A stretch of 64,000 nt of DNA. Origin: Armatimonadota bacterium. GTDB lineage: Bacteria > Armatimonadota > Fimbriimonadia > Fimbriimonadales > Fimbriimonadaceae. The stretch's first letter is position 1; the number at the start of each line of letters is the position of its first letter. The position numbers and the translations under genes are program-made. The stretch covers positions 434,001 to 498,000 of the forward strand of contig JADFMN010000001.1 of NCBI GenBank assembly GCA_022563855.1. The letters run 5' to 3'. A model generated the notes under the pieces. That model saw only the letters and a program-made list of their open reading frames with translations, ran no database searches and was not told where the DNA came from. Below are positions 35,032 to 43,537 of the stretch, in pieces.

Positions 35032-36527
35032 CAAGTATGCGCAATCCGGAACGAGTCCGTAGTTTCCCAGGCTTTTGACTTCGACTCCGCATCCTTACCG
35101 TTCGTGGAAACAGCGGCCATGGCAGCGATGTTGCCTAGCTCTTCTGGAACGTCACATCCGCCTGACCACTCGCCGAACTCCCGCGAGAGGAACCCTGTGT
35201 CGAATCGGCCCGCGACAAAGCCCTCGTGATCGATTACATCGAGCAAAAGCGCGATGTTCGTGGTCACGCCGAGGACGTGGAAGTCTTGCAGGGCCGCGTC
35301 GAGTTTCGCAATTGCGCCGGCTCTGTCGTTTGAATGCGCGATCACCTTCGCGAGCAACGAGTCGTAGAACTGTGACACCTCGGCGCCAGCCTCGAACCCC
35401 GTGTCCACCCGCACGCCGTCGGTCAGCGGCTCGGCCCAGCCGACGATCTTGCCGATGCTCGGCATGAACCCTTTCGCTGGGTCTTCGCTGATGATCCGCG
35501 CCTCGATCGCGTGGCCGCTGATCGCGCTGCGGTCGCCTTTCATCAGCTTCTCGGAAAGGGCAAGCTCTTCCCCGCTTGCGATCTTGATCTGCCACTGAAC
35601 GAGGTCGACGCCCGTGATCGCTTCTGTAACCGGGTGCTCGACTTGCAGCCGCGCGTTGACCTCGAGGAAGTAGAACTCGCCGCTCGACTCGTCGAACATG
35701 AACTCGACCGTCCCCGCGCCGACGTAGCCGCTCGCTTTCACAAGCCGCTCGGAGGCGCTGCGCATCCCCTGCCAAAGCTCGTTCGTCATCACCGGCGACG
35801 GGGATTCCTCGACGACTTTCTGGTGGCGGCGTTGTAGCGAGCACTCCCGTTCAAAGAGACACGCGACGTTGCCGTGTGAATCAGCCAGGAATTGCACCTC
35901 GATGTGGCGCGGTCGGTCGATCAGCTTCTCGACCATCATCGCGCCGTCGCCAAACCCCTTAAGAGCCTCGTCGCTCGCGAGCTTCAACTCACTGTCGAAC
36001 TCCGCTGGGTCGCGGACGATCCGCATGCCGCGCCCACCGCCGCCCGCGCTAGCCTTGAGCATCACCGGGTAGCCGATCTCCTTCGCCGCCTTCTTTAGCT
36101 GCTTGTCAGATGCGCCCGACTTGAAGAAACCCGGCACGATCGGCACGTCGTTCGCGACCGCAAGCTTCTTGGCATCGATCTTAGCGCCGAGCTTCCGCAT
36201 CGCGCTTGCGGAAGGGCCGATGAAGACGATCCCTGCCTTCTCACATGCCCCGGAAAAACCCGCTCGCTCGCTCAGGAAACCGTACCCCGGGTGGATCGCG
36301 TCCGCGCCGGCCTCTTTTGCGACGGCGATTATCTTGTCCATGTCCAAGTAGCTCGCTGAAGGTTTCGAGTCGCCGATGTGCACCGCCTCATCAGCTAGCC
36401 TCGTGTGCATCGCGTCCGCGTCCGCGTCGGAAAAAACCGCGACCGTCAGCACGCCCATCTCCCGAGCGGCGCGGATCACGCGCACGGCGATCTCGCCTCG
36501 GTTCGCGATCAGAATCTTCTTGATCAT
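35031..36527 (-). CDS. accC: Biotin carboxylase (acyl-CoA carboxylase subunit)
   Basis: A 498-residue ATP-grasp enzyme that carboxylates biotin on BCCP. Signatures are KKILIANRGEIAVRVIRAAR, the ATP loop KASAGGGGRGMRIV, FLADSHGNVACLFERECSLQ, RRHQKVVEESPSP and EVNARLQVEHPVTEAITGVD. There is no fused biotinyl domain. The C-terminus is about 45 residues longer than E. coli AccC (Ser/Lys-rich tail). BCCP is encoded separately at 50962. It could serve acetyl-CoA carboxylase or another acyl-CoA carboxylase, and the neighbouring crotonase gene would fit either fatty-acid or amino-acid catabolism. Confidence 0.95.
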   Translation of the reverse strand: MIKKILIANRGEIAVRVIRAAREMGVLTVAVFSDADADAMHTRLADEAVHIGDSKPSASYLDMDKIIAVAKEAGADAIHPGYGFLSERAGFSGACEKAGIVFIGPSASAMRKLGAKIDAKKLAVANDVPIVPGFFKSGASDKQLKKAAKEIGYPVMLKASAGGGGRGMRIVRDPAEFDSELKLASDEALKGFGDGAMMVEKLIDRPRHIEVQFLADSHGNVACLFERECSLQRRHQKVVEESPSPVMTNELWQGMRSASERLVKASGYVGAGTVEFMFDESSGEFYFLEVNARLQVEHPVTEAITGVDLVQWQIKIASGEELALSEKLMKGDRSAISGHAIEARIISEDPAKGFMPSIGKIVGWAEPLTDGVRVDTGFEAGAEVSQFYDSLLAKVIAHSNDRAGAIAKLDAALQDFHVLGVTTNIALLLDVIDHEGFVAGRFDTGFLSREFGEWSGGCDVPEELGNIAAMAAVSTNGKDAESKSKAWETTDSFRIAHT

Positions 36528-36553
36528 GGTCTTGGCGCACCCATTCTACTGTC

Positions 36554-36597
36554 GTGGACTGAGAGTCCACCATCCTGGATGCGGACTAAGAGTCTGC
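36554..36597. repeat. Two tandem short hairpins
   Basis: GTGGACT-GAG-AGTCCAC (36554-36570) is a perfect 7-bp stem with a 3-nt loop. It is followed by GCGGACT-AAG-AGTCTGC (36581-36597), the same design with one G-T pair. They lie between accC and the crotonase gene and belong to the same style of mini-hairpin as those at 47874-47994 and 52669. Confidence 0.7.
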
Positions 36598-36612
36598 GCT
36601 CCGTTACGGCTG

Positions 36613-37368
36613 TCATTCGTCGACCACGAACGACGCCTTGCGCTTTTCCAAGAACGCGGCGACTCCCTCCTTCCCTTCTTCGCTCGATCGCGCTTTCGCT
36701 AGCAGTCGCGCCGACTTCTCCATTTCATAAGGGCCGTGTAGCGCGACGTGCTTCGCGCTCGCAACCGATTCTGGTCCATTGCGCAATACGCTCTTGACGA
36801 CCGCATCTACGGTCTCATCGAGGTCATCTGCCCCAACAACCTTATGCACCAGTCCAATGCGTAACGCGTGGTCGGCCTCGAAAGCCTCGCCGGTCGTGAA
36901 CAGATGCCGGGCGTGGCCGCTGCCGATCTTGGGGATCACGAACGGCGAGATCGTCGCAGGAATCAGCCCCAGCCGCACTTCGCTGAAGCTGAACTTCGTT
37001 CTCTCCACCGCGACCGCCACATCGCTCGCCGCGACCAATCCGCAACCCCCGCCGAACGCCGCACCTTGTACCTTCGCGACGACAACTGCCGGACACTCCG
37101 CGATAGCCTCAAAAAGACGCCCGAGCTTGAGCGCATCCTCGTAGTTCTCGTCTTCGGTGTAGTTCGCGGCCTCGCCCATCCAGTTCAGGTCGCCGCCTGC
37201 GCTGAACACCTTGCCCTCACCCGACAGCACCACGACCCTGGTGCCCTCGGGCATATTCTTGAAGGCGTCGCGGAGCGCCTGGATCAGTACGTCGTTGAAC
37301 GCGTTGAGGACTTCCGGCCGGTCCATCGTGATCCTTAGCACCGGCCCATCAGGCTCGACTATGAGCAT
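36613..37368 (-). CDS. Enoyl-CoA hydratase/isomerase family protein (crotonase)
   Basis: A 251-residue crotonase-fold enzyme. The opening MLIVEPDGPVLRITMDRPEVLNAF is typical. The oxyanion-hole segments are GKVFSAGGDL and VQGAAFGGGCGLVAASD. The FSFSEVRLGLIPATISPFVI region follows, and the C-terminal trimerisation helix ends KEGVAAFLEKRKASFVVD. Hydratase versus isomerase or methylglutaconyl-CoA hydratase activity is not decided by the motifs. ATG 37368 is used; an upstream TTG in frame reads like non-coding sequence. Confidence 0.93.
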   Translation of the reverse strand: MLIVEPDGPVLRITMDRPEVLNAFNDVLIQALRDAFKNMPEGTRVVVLSGEGKVFSAGGDLNWMGEAANYTEDENYEDALKLGRLFEAIAECPAVVVAKVQGAAFGGGCGLVAASDVAVAVERTKFSFSEVRLGLIPATISPFVIPKIGSGHARHLFTTGEAFEADHALRIGLVHKVVGADDLDETVDAVVKSVLRNGPESVASAKHVALHGPYEMEKSARLLAKARSSEEGKEGVAAFLEKRKASFVVDE

Positions 37369-37374
37369 GCGACC

Positions 37375-37380
37375 AGTATG
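37375..37380 (-). promoter_or_regulatory. -10-like box 6 nt before the crotonase start
   Basis: CATACT, then six bases, then ATG. No Shine-Dalgarno and no good -35 hexamer are seen. It matches the spacing found at several other genes in this window. Confidence 0.35.
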
Positions 37381-37417
37381 ACAGGGAGCAACCAGGTTAC
37401 AGTGAGTCGGATTCAAT

Positions 37418-37571
37418 CCCTCTCCCGCTCTACGAACCTGCTGATCATGGTCTGCCGTCGCGAGTGGGAGAGGTTAGGTGAGGGCATATCGAAGGCGTTG
37501 ACCTGGCCCTCACCTTGCCTCTCCCGGCCGCAAAGTCTGCGCCTGATGAAAGCCAGAGGGCCGGGAGAGGG
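37418..37571. repeat. Interspersed palindromic CCCTCTCCC-type repeats
   Basis: Two inverted pairs: CCCTCTCCC (37418) against GGGAGAGGTTAGGTGAGGG (37466-37484), and CCCTCACCTTGCCTCTCCC (37507) against GGCCGGGAGAGGG (ending near 37571). Such CTCTCCC/GGGAGAGG palindromes are common intergenic repeats in many genomes. A related set occurs at 39121-39280. Confidence 0.6.
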
Positions 37572-37639
37572 ACTCGGACGTCAGACAAATTGAACGATCC
37601 AACCTCGCGAGGACACACAGAATCAACCGGAGCGAATTA

Positions 37640-39112
37640 ATGAGACAGAAACGAATTCCAACTTTCATCATTCTTGCTGGCCTGACCGGCGTCGCAGCCT
37701 GGGGCACGGCCTCAGCTAACCAGGACAAGGGCTGGTCGCCGATCGAGAAGTTCTCGACCGTGCGGACCGCATCCCACGTGATGACCCCACGCGAGAGAGC
37801 GAACTACATCGAGACGGTGCGAAAGACCGCCAACATGGTCCGCGACAGCTACGCCCGAAGGCTCGTCAGCAAGACGGGCCTGCAGCTCATGAACCTGACT
37901 TGGGAGGACACCGGGCGGTTCAAGAACTCCGCCGTCGGCCCGAACATCAGCGACATGACGATCCAGGTCACTGTGCAGGACGGGAGACAGATCCGCACCG
38001 AGCTGATGCCGGTCATCCGGTTCCCGAACTTCAGCGACAGAACCGGCGACATCGACCCGAGCGCGTTCACCCTGCTCGTCGGGAACGAAGACGGCAAGCC
38101 GCTGAAGCGCGTGTCGCTCTACGACTTCCTCGACGACCCATCCCGCTATCTGCACGACCCGAAGAGTTGGGACGGAAGAGCGCGCGACAAGACGCTGCTC
38201 GCGCTGCGCGATAGCAAGGTGCTCGTCAGCGCGCAGGCGTGCTTCCTTCCTGTGCCGAAGAGCGGCATAGCGACGTTCAACCCCGTGCTGTTCAACTACC
38301 AGTCTTACGAGGGCAACCCGGCTGTCTTGACGATCCTCGCGACCCGCGAGGGCACCAGCGTCACGATCATCGACAACAAGCGCGACGCGGTCCACGGCCA
38401 ATGGATGTGGGGGCAGAGGCTGTTCCACAACTCCGACGGCGAGCGAGCAAGCCTCACCGGTCAGCGGTTGACGGACTTTATCAAAGATGGCAGGCCGACG
38501 GACAACCCCGGCGGCGTCGAGGCCAGCGACGAAGCGCTCAACATGGTGCTCCTGATCCAAGTTCCGCTGAAGCAGAAGCGCCCAATGCGGTTCGGCGGTG
38601 GGACGACCGGAGGGGGAGGCTTTGGCGGTGGCGGTGCTGCTGATGCCGTCGCGGAGGACTCTAAGGCTTTGAGGGGTTTGCGCAGCGATGTCGAAGCGGC
38701 AGTCATCGGACACGGCGAGCTCGAAGGCCCGTTCACGGAGATCGACGGACTGAAGATCGAGCGCGACCCGCGCTTCCCGATTCGCGTCACGGTGCAGTTC
38801 TACCTCGCGACGTCGAACGGCGTGATAAGCCAGCAGAACGTCGCTAAGATCAAGCGCGACATCGACCGCGTCTACGACGCGACCGAGAACGTCGGCTCGC
38901 TCGTCACGGGCGGGCACACCGGCCGCGTCACCGAGTACTACGGCATCAAAGTTCAGCCGCGTTACTGGTGGAACGCGTTCTGGAACCGGTACGAGCGCAA
39001 CACCGGCTACTCACGCTACGACGCGATCCGTCGACTGCGACAGCAGCTCGGCAGCAACTATATGCAACGCCCAGTCTGCGACCTGTATCTGCGCGACATC
39101 CTGCGAAAGTAA
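37640..39112 (+). CDS. Exported protein of unknown function (490 aa) with Gly-rich linker
   Basis: A signal peptide at the start (TFIILAGLTGVAAWGTASA, residues 8-26) is followed by a mixed domain of about 290 residues with MTIQVTVQDGRQIRTELMPV and VLVSAQACFLPVPKSG. A glycine linker (GGGTTGGGGFGGGG, about 318-331) leads to a second domain with FPIRVTVQFYLATSNGVIS. It is likely periplasmic or surface-located. No known catalytic motif is evident. GGAG lies 7 nt before ATG 37640. It stands alone between repeat-filled spacers. Confidence 0.75.
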   Translation: MRQKRIPTFIILAGLTGVAAWGTASANQDKGWSPIEKFSTVRTASHVMTPRERANYIETVRKTANMVRDSYARRLVSKTGLQLMNLTWEDTGRFKNSAVGPNISDMTIQVTVQDGRQIRTELMPVIRFPNFSDRTGDIDPSAFTLLVGNEDGKPLKRVSLYDFLDDPSRYLHDPKSWDGRARDKTLLALRDSKVLVSAQACFLPVPKSGIATFNPVLFNYQSYEGNPAVLTILATREGTSVTIIDNKRDAVHGQWMWGQRLFHNSDGERASLTGQRLTDFIKDGRPTDNPGGVEASDEALNMVLLIQVPLKQKRPMRFGGGTTGGGGFGGGGAADAVAEDSKALRGLRSDVEAAVIGHGELEGPFTEIDGLKIERDPRFPIRVTVQFYLATSNGVISQQNVAKIKRDIDRVYDATENVGSLVTGGHTGRVTEYYGIKVQPRYWWNAFWNRYERNTGYSRYDAIRRLRQQLGSNYMQRPVCDLYLRDILRK

Positions 39113-39120
39113 CCTCAAAT

Positions 39121-39280
39121 CCCCTCCCCCTTGGGGGAGGGTTAGGGAGGGGGTCCAACAGCAACAGTCCTTTCCGCAAGTCCCTTCTCCCTAGGCCTAG
39201 GGAGAAGGTTAGGATGAGGGAGCTGACGGAAAAAAGTCCTTTCCGATTCCGACATCCCTCCACACTCGAAGTGTGGAGGG
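39121..39280. repeat. Cluster of three perfect hairpins
   Basis: CCCTCCCCC-TT-GGGGGAGGG near 39121-39141 is the first. A 26-bp uninterrupted palindrome at 39183-39208 (half-site CCTTCTCCCTAGG) is the second. CCCTCCACAC-TCGAA-GTGTGGAGGG at 39256-39280 is the third. The 11-mer AGTCCTTTCCG occurs twice between them (near 39166 and 39235). One of them may act as the terminator of the 490-aa gene, although T tracts are lacking. Confidence 0.65.
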
Positions 39281-39360
39281 TTCAATCTTCGGCCATCGGC
39301 ACAAAGCAGTCTCCGGCCGCACTATAGGTATAACGCCAAGTGCGGTCGCAGGCGGGACGG

Positions 39361-40041
39361 ATGATCAAACCGAAAGCACTCTTCGTCGCAGCGCTCTTCG
39401 TCTACTTGATAGGAGCGGGGATGACTTTCTACACGCTCTATGTGATGAGCACGGCGGTTCCGGTTGGGGCCGTGGTGTTTCGCCATGAAGTGGTGCGGCG
39501 CGACAGAACGGACGACGATGACACCTACACGCCGCGTGTTCATTTCCGGTTCCAATATGATGGCGGAGTCGCTGAGGCCCACAACATCCGTCCTGGCGTA
39601 AGCGAGAGCTACGGCTCGCGCTCCATGGCCCAAGGGGCTGTTAACGAGTTTCCCGTCGGCTCTACGGTGACGGCGTACGTTCCTAAGGGCGACCCTGGCA
39701 AGGCGTACTTGATCCCCGAGCCGAGCTTCATTCCTGTGGCGTTCGTTCTCTTTGGCGTTGCGATCCTGTGCGGAGCGCTGTATATGCGCATGCTGTCGAG
39801 CGACGGGCCGACAGCGCGGTCGCGTAGGGCGTACTACGTTCTCTGGCCCATGCTGATCCTCGCCGTCCTGTGTGCGATCGCCGTTCCCTGGACTCTGACT
39901 GTCGAGGGGTCGATGCTCTCGACGAAAATGCTCTGGGGGTTCACCGCGCTGCTGACGATCACCCCTCCCCTGCTCGTACTCGTGGTCAAGAACCGTTACG
40001 AGACGATCGATCCCTTTCGGGATGACGAGTCACTCGACTAG
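39361..40041 (+). CDS. DUF3592-type membrane protein
   Basis: A 226-residue protein. One membrane helix (about 8-28), an extracytoplasmic beta domain with HFRFQYDGGVAEAHNI and GSTVTAYVPKGDPGKAYLIP, and then two or three further helices (IPVAFVLFGVAILCGALYM, VLWPMLILAVLCAIAVPW, and a last one). The pattern of a hydrophobic helix plus the GSTVxAYVxPxDPxxAxL segment is the hallmark of DUF3592. Function unknown. ATG 39361 is preceded by a GGCGGGACGG stretch. It overlaps the convergent tautomerase gene by 12 nt. Confidence 0.82.
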   Translation: MIKPKALFVAALFVYLIGAGMTFYTLYVMSTAVPVGAVVFRHEVVRRDRTDDDDTYTPRVHFRFQYDGGVAEAHNIRPGVSESYGSRSMAQGAVNEFPVGSTVTAYVPKGDPGKAYLIPEPSFIPVAFVLFGVAILCGALYMRMLSSDGPTARSRRAYYVLWPMLILAVLCAIAVPWTLTVEGSMLSTKMLWGFTALLTITPPLLVLVVKNRYETIDPFRDDESLD

Positions 40042-40392
40042 TTTGCCGCCGAACGCGATGCGCCTGGTCGCGCTGGGCTCGTAGATGACGTGGACGTTCT
40101 CGGCAGGCCGACCGACCGCCTCCGCGACCGCCCTTGTCAACTGTTCTGCTTCGACCCGCAGCTCCTCGACGTCTTGCAGGACGCCTTTGGTCACCGTGAT
40201 GAACACCGGCTGGTCCGGGCACGGGTCGCCGCGCCCGTTCTCCGCATAGCGCTCGCGCGGAACGTGCCTGAGCTTCACCCAAACCTGGCCTATGTCAGCC
40301 TTAAGCACGACAGCCGCACGGTCGGCGATCTTGAGCGCAACCCCGTGATCCGGGTCGTAGTCGCCCACGATTTCAACGTCTAGAATCGGCAT
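40030..40392 (-). CDS. Tautomerase-superfamily protein
   Basis: A 120-residue protein beginning MPILDVEIVG. After Met removal the N-terminal proline would be the catalytic base, as in 4-oxalocrotonate tautomerase and MIF relatives. Two beta-alpha-beta-like units are visible: the second contains VFITVTKGVL and LTRAVAEAVGRPAENVHVIY. Substrate unknown. It lies directly before an AT-richer three-gene cassette and converges on the DUF3592 gene. Confidence 0.85.
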   Translation of the reverse strand: MPILDVEIVGDYDPDHGVALKIADRAAVVLKADIGQVWVKLRHVPRERYAENGRGDPCPDQPVFITVTKGVLQDVEELRVEAEQLTRAVAEAVGRPAENVHVIYEPSATRRIAFGGKLVE

Positions 40393-40457
40393 ACCGATAT
40401 TCTCGCACAGCTACGTTTTCTTTCCTCGCGTGATCGTCTAAGGGTCGTCAAGCGTTG

Positions 40458-40709
40458 CTAGTCCAACGCAACATCCGCCAAATCCCATTTCATGAGATTT
40501 GCAATCTTGAAACAAACGATATAGCCACACTTATTACACACGCACTCATAATTCTCGGGCTTTGGAGGGTCGCTTGGACCAGAATATTTCAGCTTTTCTG
40601 GATCATAAATTCTGCCGAATTCCCAGTGGTTTGACTCACAAACTGGGCAATCCGGAGAACCCATCCTCATTGCTCGTTGTGCTTGATCCTGAACTTTGGA
40701 CATGTCCAT
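40458..40709 (-). CDS. Small zinc-ribbon protein of the 40.4-42.0 kb cassette
   Basis: An 83-residue protein with two CxxC pairs, CPVCESNHW (about 21-29) and CVCNKCGYIVCF (about 56-67), spaced as in a zinc ribbon. The rest is short and charged. It is the third gene of a minus-strand cassette, 61 nt after the nuclease gene, and shares its lower GC. The role is unknown; a nucleic-acid-binding accessory is the obvious guess. ATG 40709 is used; ATG 40703 is also possible. Confidence 0.65.
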   Translation of the reverse strand: MDMSKVQDQAQRAMRMGSPDCPVCESNHWEFGRIYDPEKLKYSGPSDPPKPENYECVCNKCGYIVCFKIANLMKWDLADVALD

Positions 40710-40770
40710 TTCATAAGTATGCTCTGTTGAGGATGTGGATGCATCTCAATTGCCACAAGACGCCGATTCT

Positions 40771-41316
40771 CTACTTTGGCTGGACAATTAGCCGAGCTGT
40801 GACTCGTCGACCGTCCAATGTACGATCTCGTTCTATCGCCTTTCGCATCGCTTCTGCGTCTGCGATATGATTGTGCGGGTCATATACGTAGAACCAAATC
40901 TCATTACAGTCCTGGGAATGGGCGTACTGCTCAATGTCCGTTTGCATTTCCCGCTGAACGCTCTTTGCGTGGCTCTTAGAATTGACAAATTTAGCCTCAA
41001 AGAACGCCTTCGCAGCTCGCGATGTGAAGTCAGGTCGAGACGAAATAATCCCTGCCTTCGGCTGCGGATTTTCATCATAGAGATCTGGCAAGATAGGCTT
41101 CAGGATGCTGTACATGAGATCTTGGACTTCGGCCTCGCTGCTGACAGCAAACTTCCCTCTGCCCTTGAGATGTACGGCGATACCGTGAAAGGCCTGAAGC
41201 ACTTGCGTGATAGAACCAACCTCCGATTGCCGACCAGTAGTTAGCTCTGCGCGGCCTGACACAACCTTGGCCAGTGTTTTTGCTAAGCCTACTATTCTCG
41301 CAACACGATTGTCCAA
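40771..41316 (-). CDS. PD-(D/E)XK nuclease, DpnII/MboI-like fold
   Basis: A 181-residue protein. After a helical start, EAEVQDLMYSILKPILPDLY precedes SSRPDFTSRAAKAFFEAKFV, which supplies the PD...ExK catalytic set (Asp in RPDF, Glu and Lys in FFEAKF). IEQYAHSQDCNEIWFYVYDP follows. The order matches small restriction-endonuclease-like proteins of the DpnII/MboI type that occur in defence loci and as restriction-like modules. No methyltransferase partner is adjacent. The start is TTG 41316 with GGGG 8 nt upstream. It lies 15 nt after the winged-helix-like gene, and the two are surely co-transcribed. Confidence 0.8.
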   Translation of the reverse strand: MDNRVARIVGLAKTLAKVVSGRAELTTGRQSEVGSITQVLQAFHGIAVHLKGRGKFAVSSEAEVQDLMYSILKPILPDLYDENPQPKAGIISSRPDFTSRAAKAFFEAKFVNSKSHAKSVQREMQTDIEQYAHSQDCNEIWFYVYDPHNHIADAEAMRKAIERDRTLDGRRVTARLIVQPK

Positions 41317-41331
41317 TCGTTAAGCCCCGGA

Positions 41332-42045
41332 CTACTTTCGGTAAATGTGCTCGCCCATACTCTTGAAGATTTGATCGATCTGCTCAGCTGACATCTCGTG
41401 TGAGATATGGACCTGGATGTCGATATGCACTTCAGGTTCTTTAACGGTCTGTGGTTCGACCTCAGGATCGGCTGGCGGCTTGATATCAGTCTGCACAGGT
41501 GGAGTAGGATTCTCATTCTTAGCCGTTTGTTGGCCCTTTCCGGACTCTTTCAACCCACTGAGTCCCCGATCTCGCGGCACAATGCGATCGGCACCGCCTA
41601 CGCTCTGCAGAAGATTCCAATCACGCATATTGTTGATGATTCCATCAAATACGCCCTTCGCTTGCGCATCTGCAACTCCCCCCTCCTTCTTTAGGAAATC
41701 TAGAACAGCCTGCTCTACAGGCGCAGCATTCTTATATCTATCATGAACCTTCGCGAACAAATCATGGCCAAACAAGATGTCGTAAATTTTGTCAAAATCG
41801 TTACTGACAGCCGCTCGAGCATTGTCACCGAGATCAATATTCTCCGCGTTGTAACTACCTTTCGTAAGCCCGTATTGCCCACCAGCTGTAATCAACTGTC
41901 TGAAAATCTCTGACGAAGATGTAAAGCCCAGATTGTCAGCCAATGTCGGACGGTACATCGGATGACCGGCATTTGCTTCGAGAATTTTCTTGGGAAGCTT
42001 CAGAGCTTCCTTAAGGCTCTTAGGTGGATAGTAGCTTTTTGGCAT
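41332..42045 (-). CDS. Winged-helix-like protein, first gene of the putative defence cassette
   Basis: A 237-residue protein. The N-terminal part (LKEALKLPKKILEANAGHPM, then LADNLGFTSSSEIFRQLITA and QYGLTKGSYNAENIDL) has the repeated-helix, wing-like pattern of DUF5343-type domains found in defence islands. A Pro-rich linker (about 170-205) leads to a short C-terminal motif VHIDIQVHISHEMSAEQIDQ, IFKSMGEHIY, which I remember as a recurring tail of such proteins. It may sense or bind DNA and control the downstream nuclease. TAAAAT lies 8 nt before the ATG as a likely -10 box. The AT-richer composition differs from the flanking tautomerase and fumarase genes. Confidence 0.65.
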   Translation of the reverse strand: MPKSYYPPKSLKEALKLPKKILEANAGHPMYRPTLADNLGFTSSSEIFRQLITAGGQYGLTKGSYNAENIDLGDNARAAVSNDFDKIYDILFGHDLFAKVHDRYKNAAPVEQAVLDFLKKEGGVADAQAKGVFDGIINNMRDWNLLQSVGGADRIVPRDRGLSGLKESGKGQQTAKNENPTPPVQTDIKPPADPEVEPQTVKEPEVHIDIQVHISHEMSAEQIDQIFKSMGEHIYRK

Positions 42046-42053
42046 ATCGCTGT

Positions 42054-42059
42054 ATTTTA
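42054..42059 (-). promoter_or_regulatory. -10 box of the putative defence cassette
   Basis: TAAAAT, eight bases, then ATG 42045. It lies in the 63-nt gap after fumC and suggests that the cassette has its own promoter and an almost leaderless message. Confidence 0.4.
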
Positions 42060-42108
42060 CCTTGCTGCAAGCCAGCTAAATAGACACTGCATCACCTTCA
42101 CGCTTGTT

Positions 42109-43506
42109 TTACGACCCAGGAATTCCCGGCTCGGTGAGGTTCGCGGGGTCGAGGGCTTTCTTTAGGGTCTCTTCGTCGAGCAAACCCATTTCGCGCACGA
42201 CTTCGGGGATGGACTTGCCTTCGGCCAGGGCGATCTTGACGACCTCGGCGGCCTTCTTGTAGCCGATGAAGACGTTCAGCGCGGTCGCCAGAGAAGGCGA
42301 TGTTTCGGCGTACCGCTTGCACGTCTCTTCGTTCGCCGTGATGCCGACGATGCAGTTGTCGGTGTAGGTGTTCAGAGCGTTGGTCAGGATCTGCAGGGAG
42401 AACTGCGCGGAGAACGCCATCGACGGCATCATCACGTTCAGCTCGAGCTGCCCCGCCTGCACGCAGTAGTCGAGCGACTGGCACTGGCCGAGCACCTGGA
42501 ACAGCACGAGGTTCATGTTCTCCGCCATCGAGGGGTTCACCTTCCCCGGCATGATCGAAGAGCCCGGCTGCACCGCAGGAAGATTGATCTCCGCAAGGCC
42601 GGTCAGGGGGCCGGAAGCAAGCAGCCTCAAGTCGTTCGTGATGCGCGTCAGCTCTAGACAGAAAACCCTCAGGCCGCTAGAGAGAGCAGACATACAGAGC
42701 TGCGACTGCATCGCCTCGCGCATGTCGTCGGCAGGCTTAAAGTCGACCCCCGTATAAGACGACAGATTGTCGATGACTTTGAAACGGTATTCGGGGTGCG
42801 TGTTCAGCCCCGTGCCGACCGCGCTGCCGCCGATTCCTAGAACTTCCAGTTCCGAAGCCGCGTACGCCAGCCACTTGCGAGACCGCCGCACTGCCGCGCC
42901 GTACGCAGCAAACTCCTGACCCAGTCGGATGGGCACCGCGTCCTGCAAGTGCGTACGACCCGACTTGAGAACCCCGTCGAACTCCTCGCCCTTCGCCTCC
43001 AAAGCGTCAGCCAGTTTATCGACGGCGGCGAAAAGGTCCGTCATCATCGTGCGCGCCATGATCCGCATCGCCGTCGGAAACGTGTCGTTGGTGGACTGGC
43101 CGTAGTTCGGGTGGTCGTTCGGGCTGACCTTCTTGTACTCGCCTTTGGCCCCGCCCAGGATCTCTTCCGCACGGTTGGCGAGCACCTCGTTGCAGTTCAT
43201 GTTGAGCGAAGTCCCCGCGCCCATGTGGAACACATCCACCGGGAACTGGTCGCGCATCTTCCCTTCCAGAATCTCGTCGCAAGCCTGGATGATCGCCTCG
43301 CCGATCTCCTTGTCGAGCAGCCCGAGATCGGTGTTCGCGCGCGCGCACGCCTTCTTCAGCATGATGTACGCGTCGATCATCTTCGGGTGCGATGTCAGCC
43401 CGCTTATTTGGAACAGCTGGCGGCTGCGCTCGGCCTGGCTGCCCCAGTAGGCGTCGGCTGGCACCTGGACGTCGCCCAAGGAGTCCTTCTCGATCCGAAA
43501 GTCCAT
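42109..43506 (-). CDS. fumC: Class II fumarate hydratase
   Basis: A 465-residue enzyme of the fumarase/aspartase superfamily that converts fumarate to malate in the TCA cycle. It starts FRIEKDSLGDVQVPADAYWG. The conserved segments are SPNDHPNYGQSTNDTFPTAM, GRTHLQDAVPIRLGQEF and the superfamily signature PGSSIMPGKVNPSMAE, with GSAVGTGLNTHPEY in between. It lacks iron-sulfur motifs, as expected of class II. An aspartase is the main alternative; length and motifs favour fumarase. TAACCT lies 6 nt before ATG 43506. Confidence 0.94.
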   Translation of the reverse strand: MDFRIEKDSLGDVQVPADAYWGSQAERSRQLFQISGLTSHPKMIDAYIMLKKACARANTDLGLLDKEIGEAIIQACDEILEGKMRDQFPVDVFHMGAGTSLNMNCNEVLANRAEEILGGAKGEYKKVSPNDHPNYGQSTNDTFPTAMRIMARTMMTDLFAAVDKLADALEAKGEEFDGVLKSGRTHLQDAVPIRLGQEFAAYGAAVRRSRKWLAYAASELEVLGIGGSAVGTGLNTHPEYRFKVIDNLSSYTGVDFKPADDMREAMQSQLCMSALSSGLRVFCLELTRITNDLRLLASGPLTGLAEINLPAVQPGSSIMPGKVNPSMAENMNLVLFQVLGQCQSLDYCVQAGQLELNVMMPSMAFSAQFSLQILTNALNTYTDNCIVGITANEETCKRYAETSPSLATALNVFIGYKKAAEVVKIALAEGKSIPEVVREMGLLDEETLKKALDPANLTEPGIPGS

Positions 43507-43537
43507 GCCTCTAGGTTACCGGCACAGCGCATTCGTT

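Noticed and set aside
37712-38917. 401-codon minus-strand frame
   Set aside because: Shadow of the 490-aa exported protein, Arg/Val/Asp-rich without domains.
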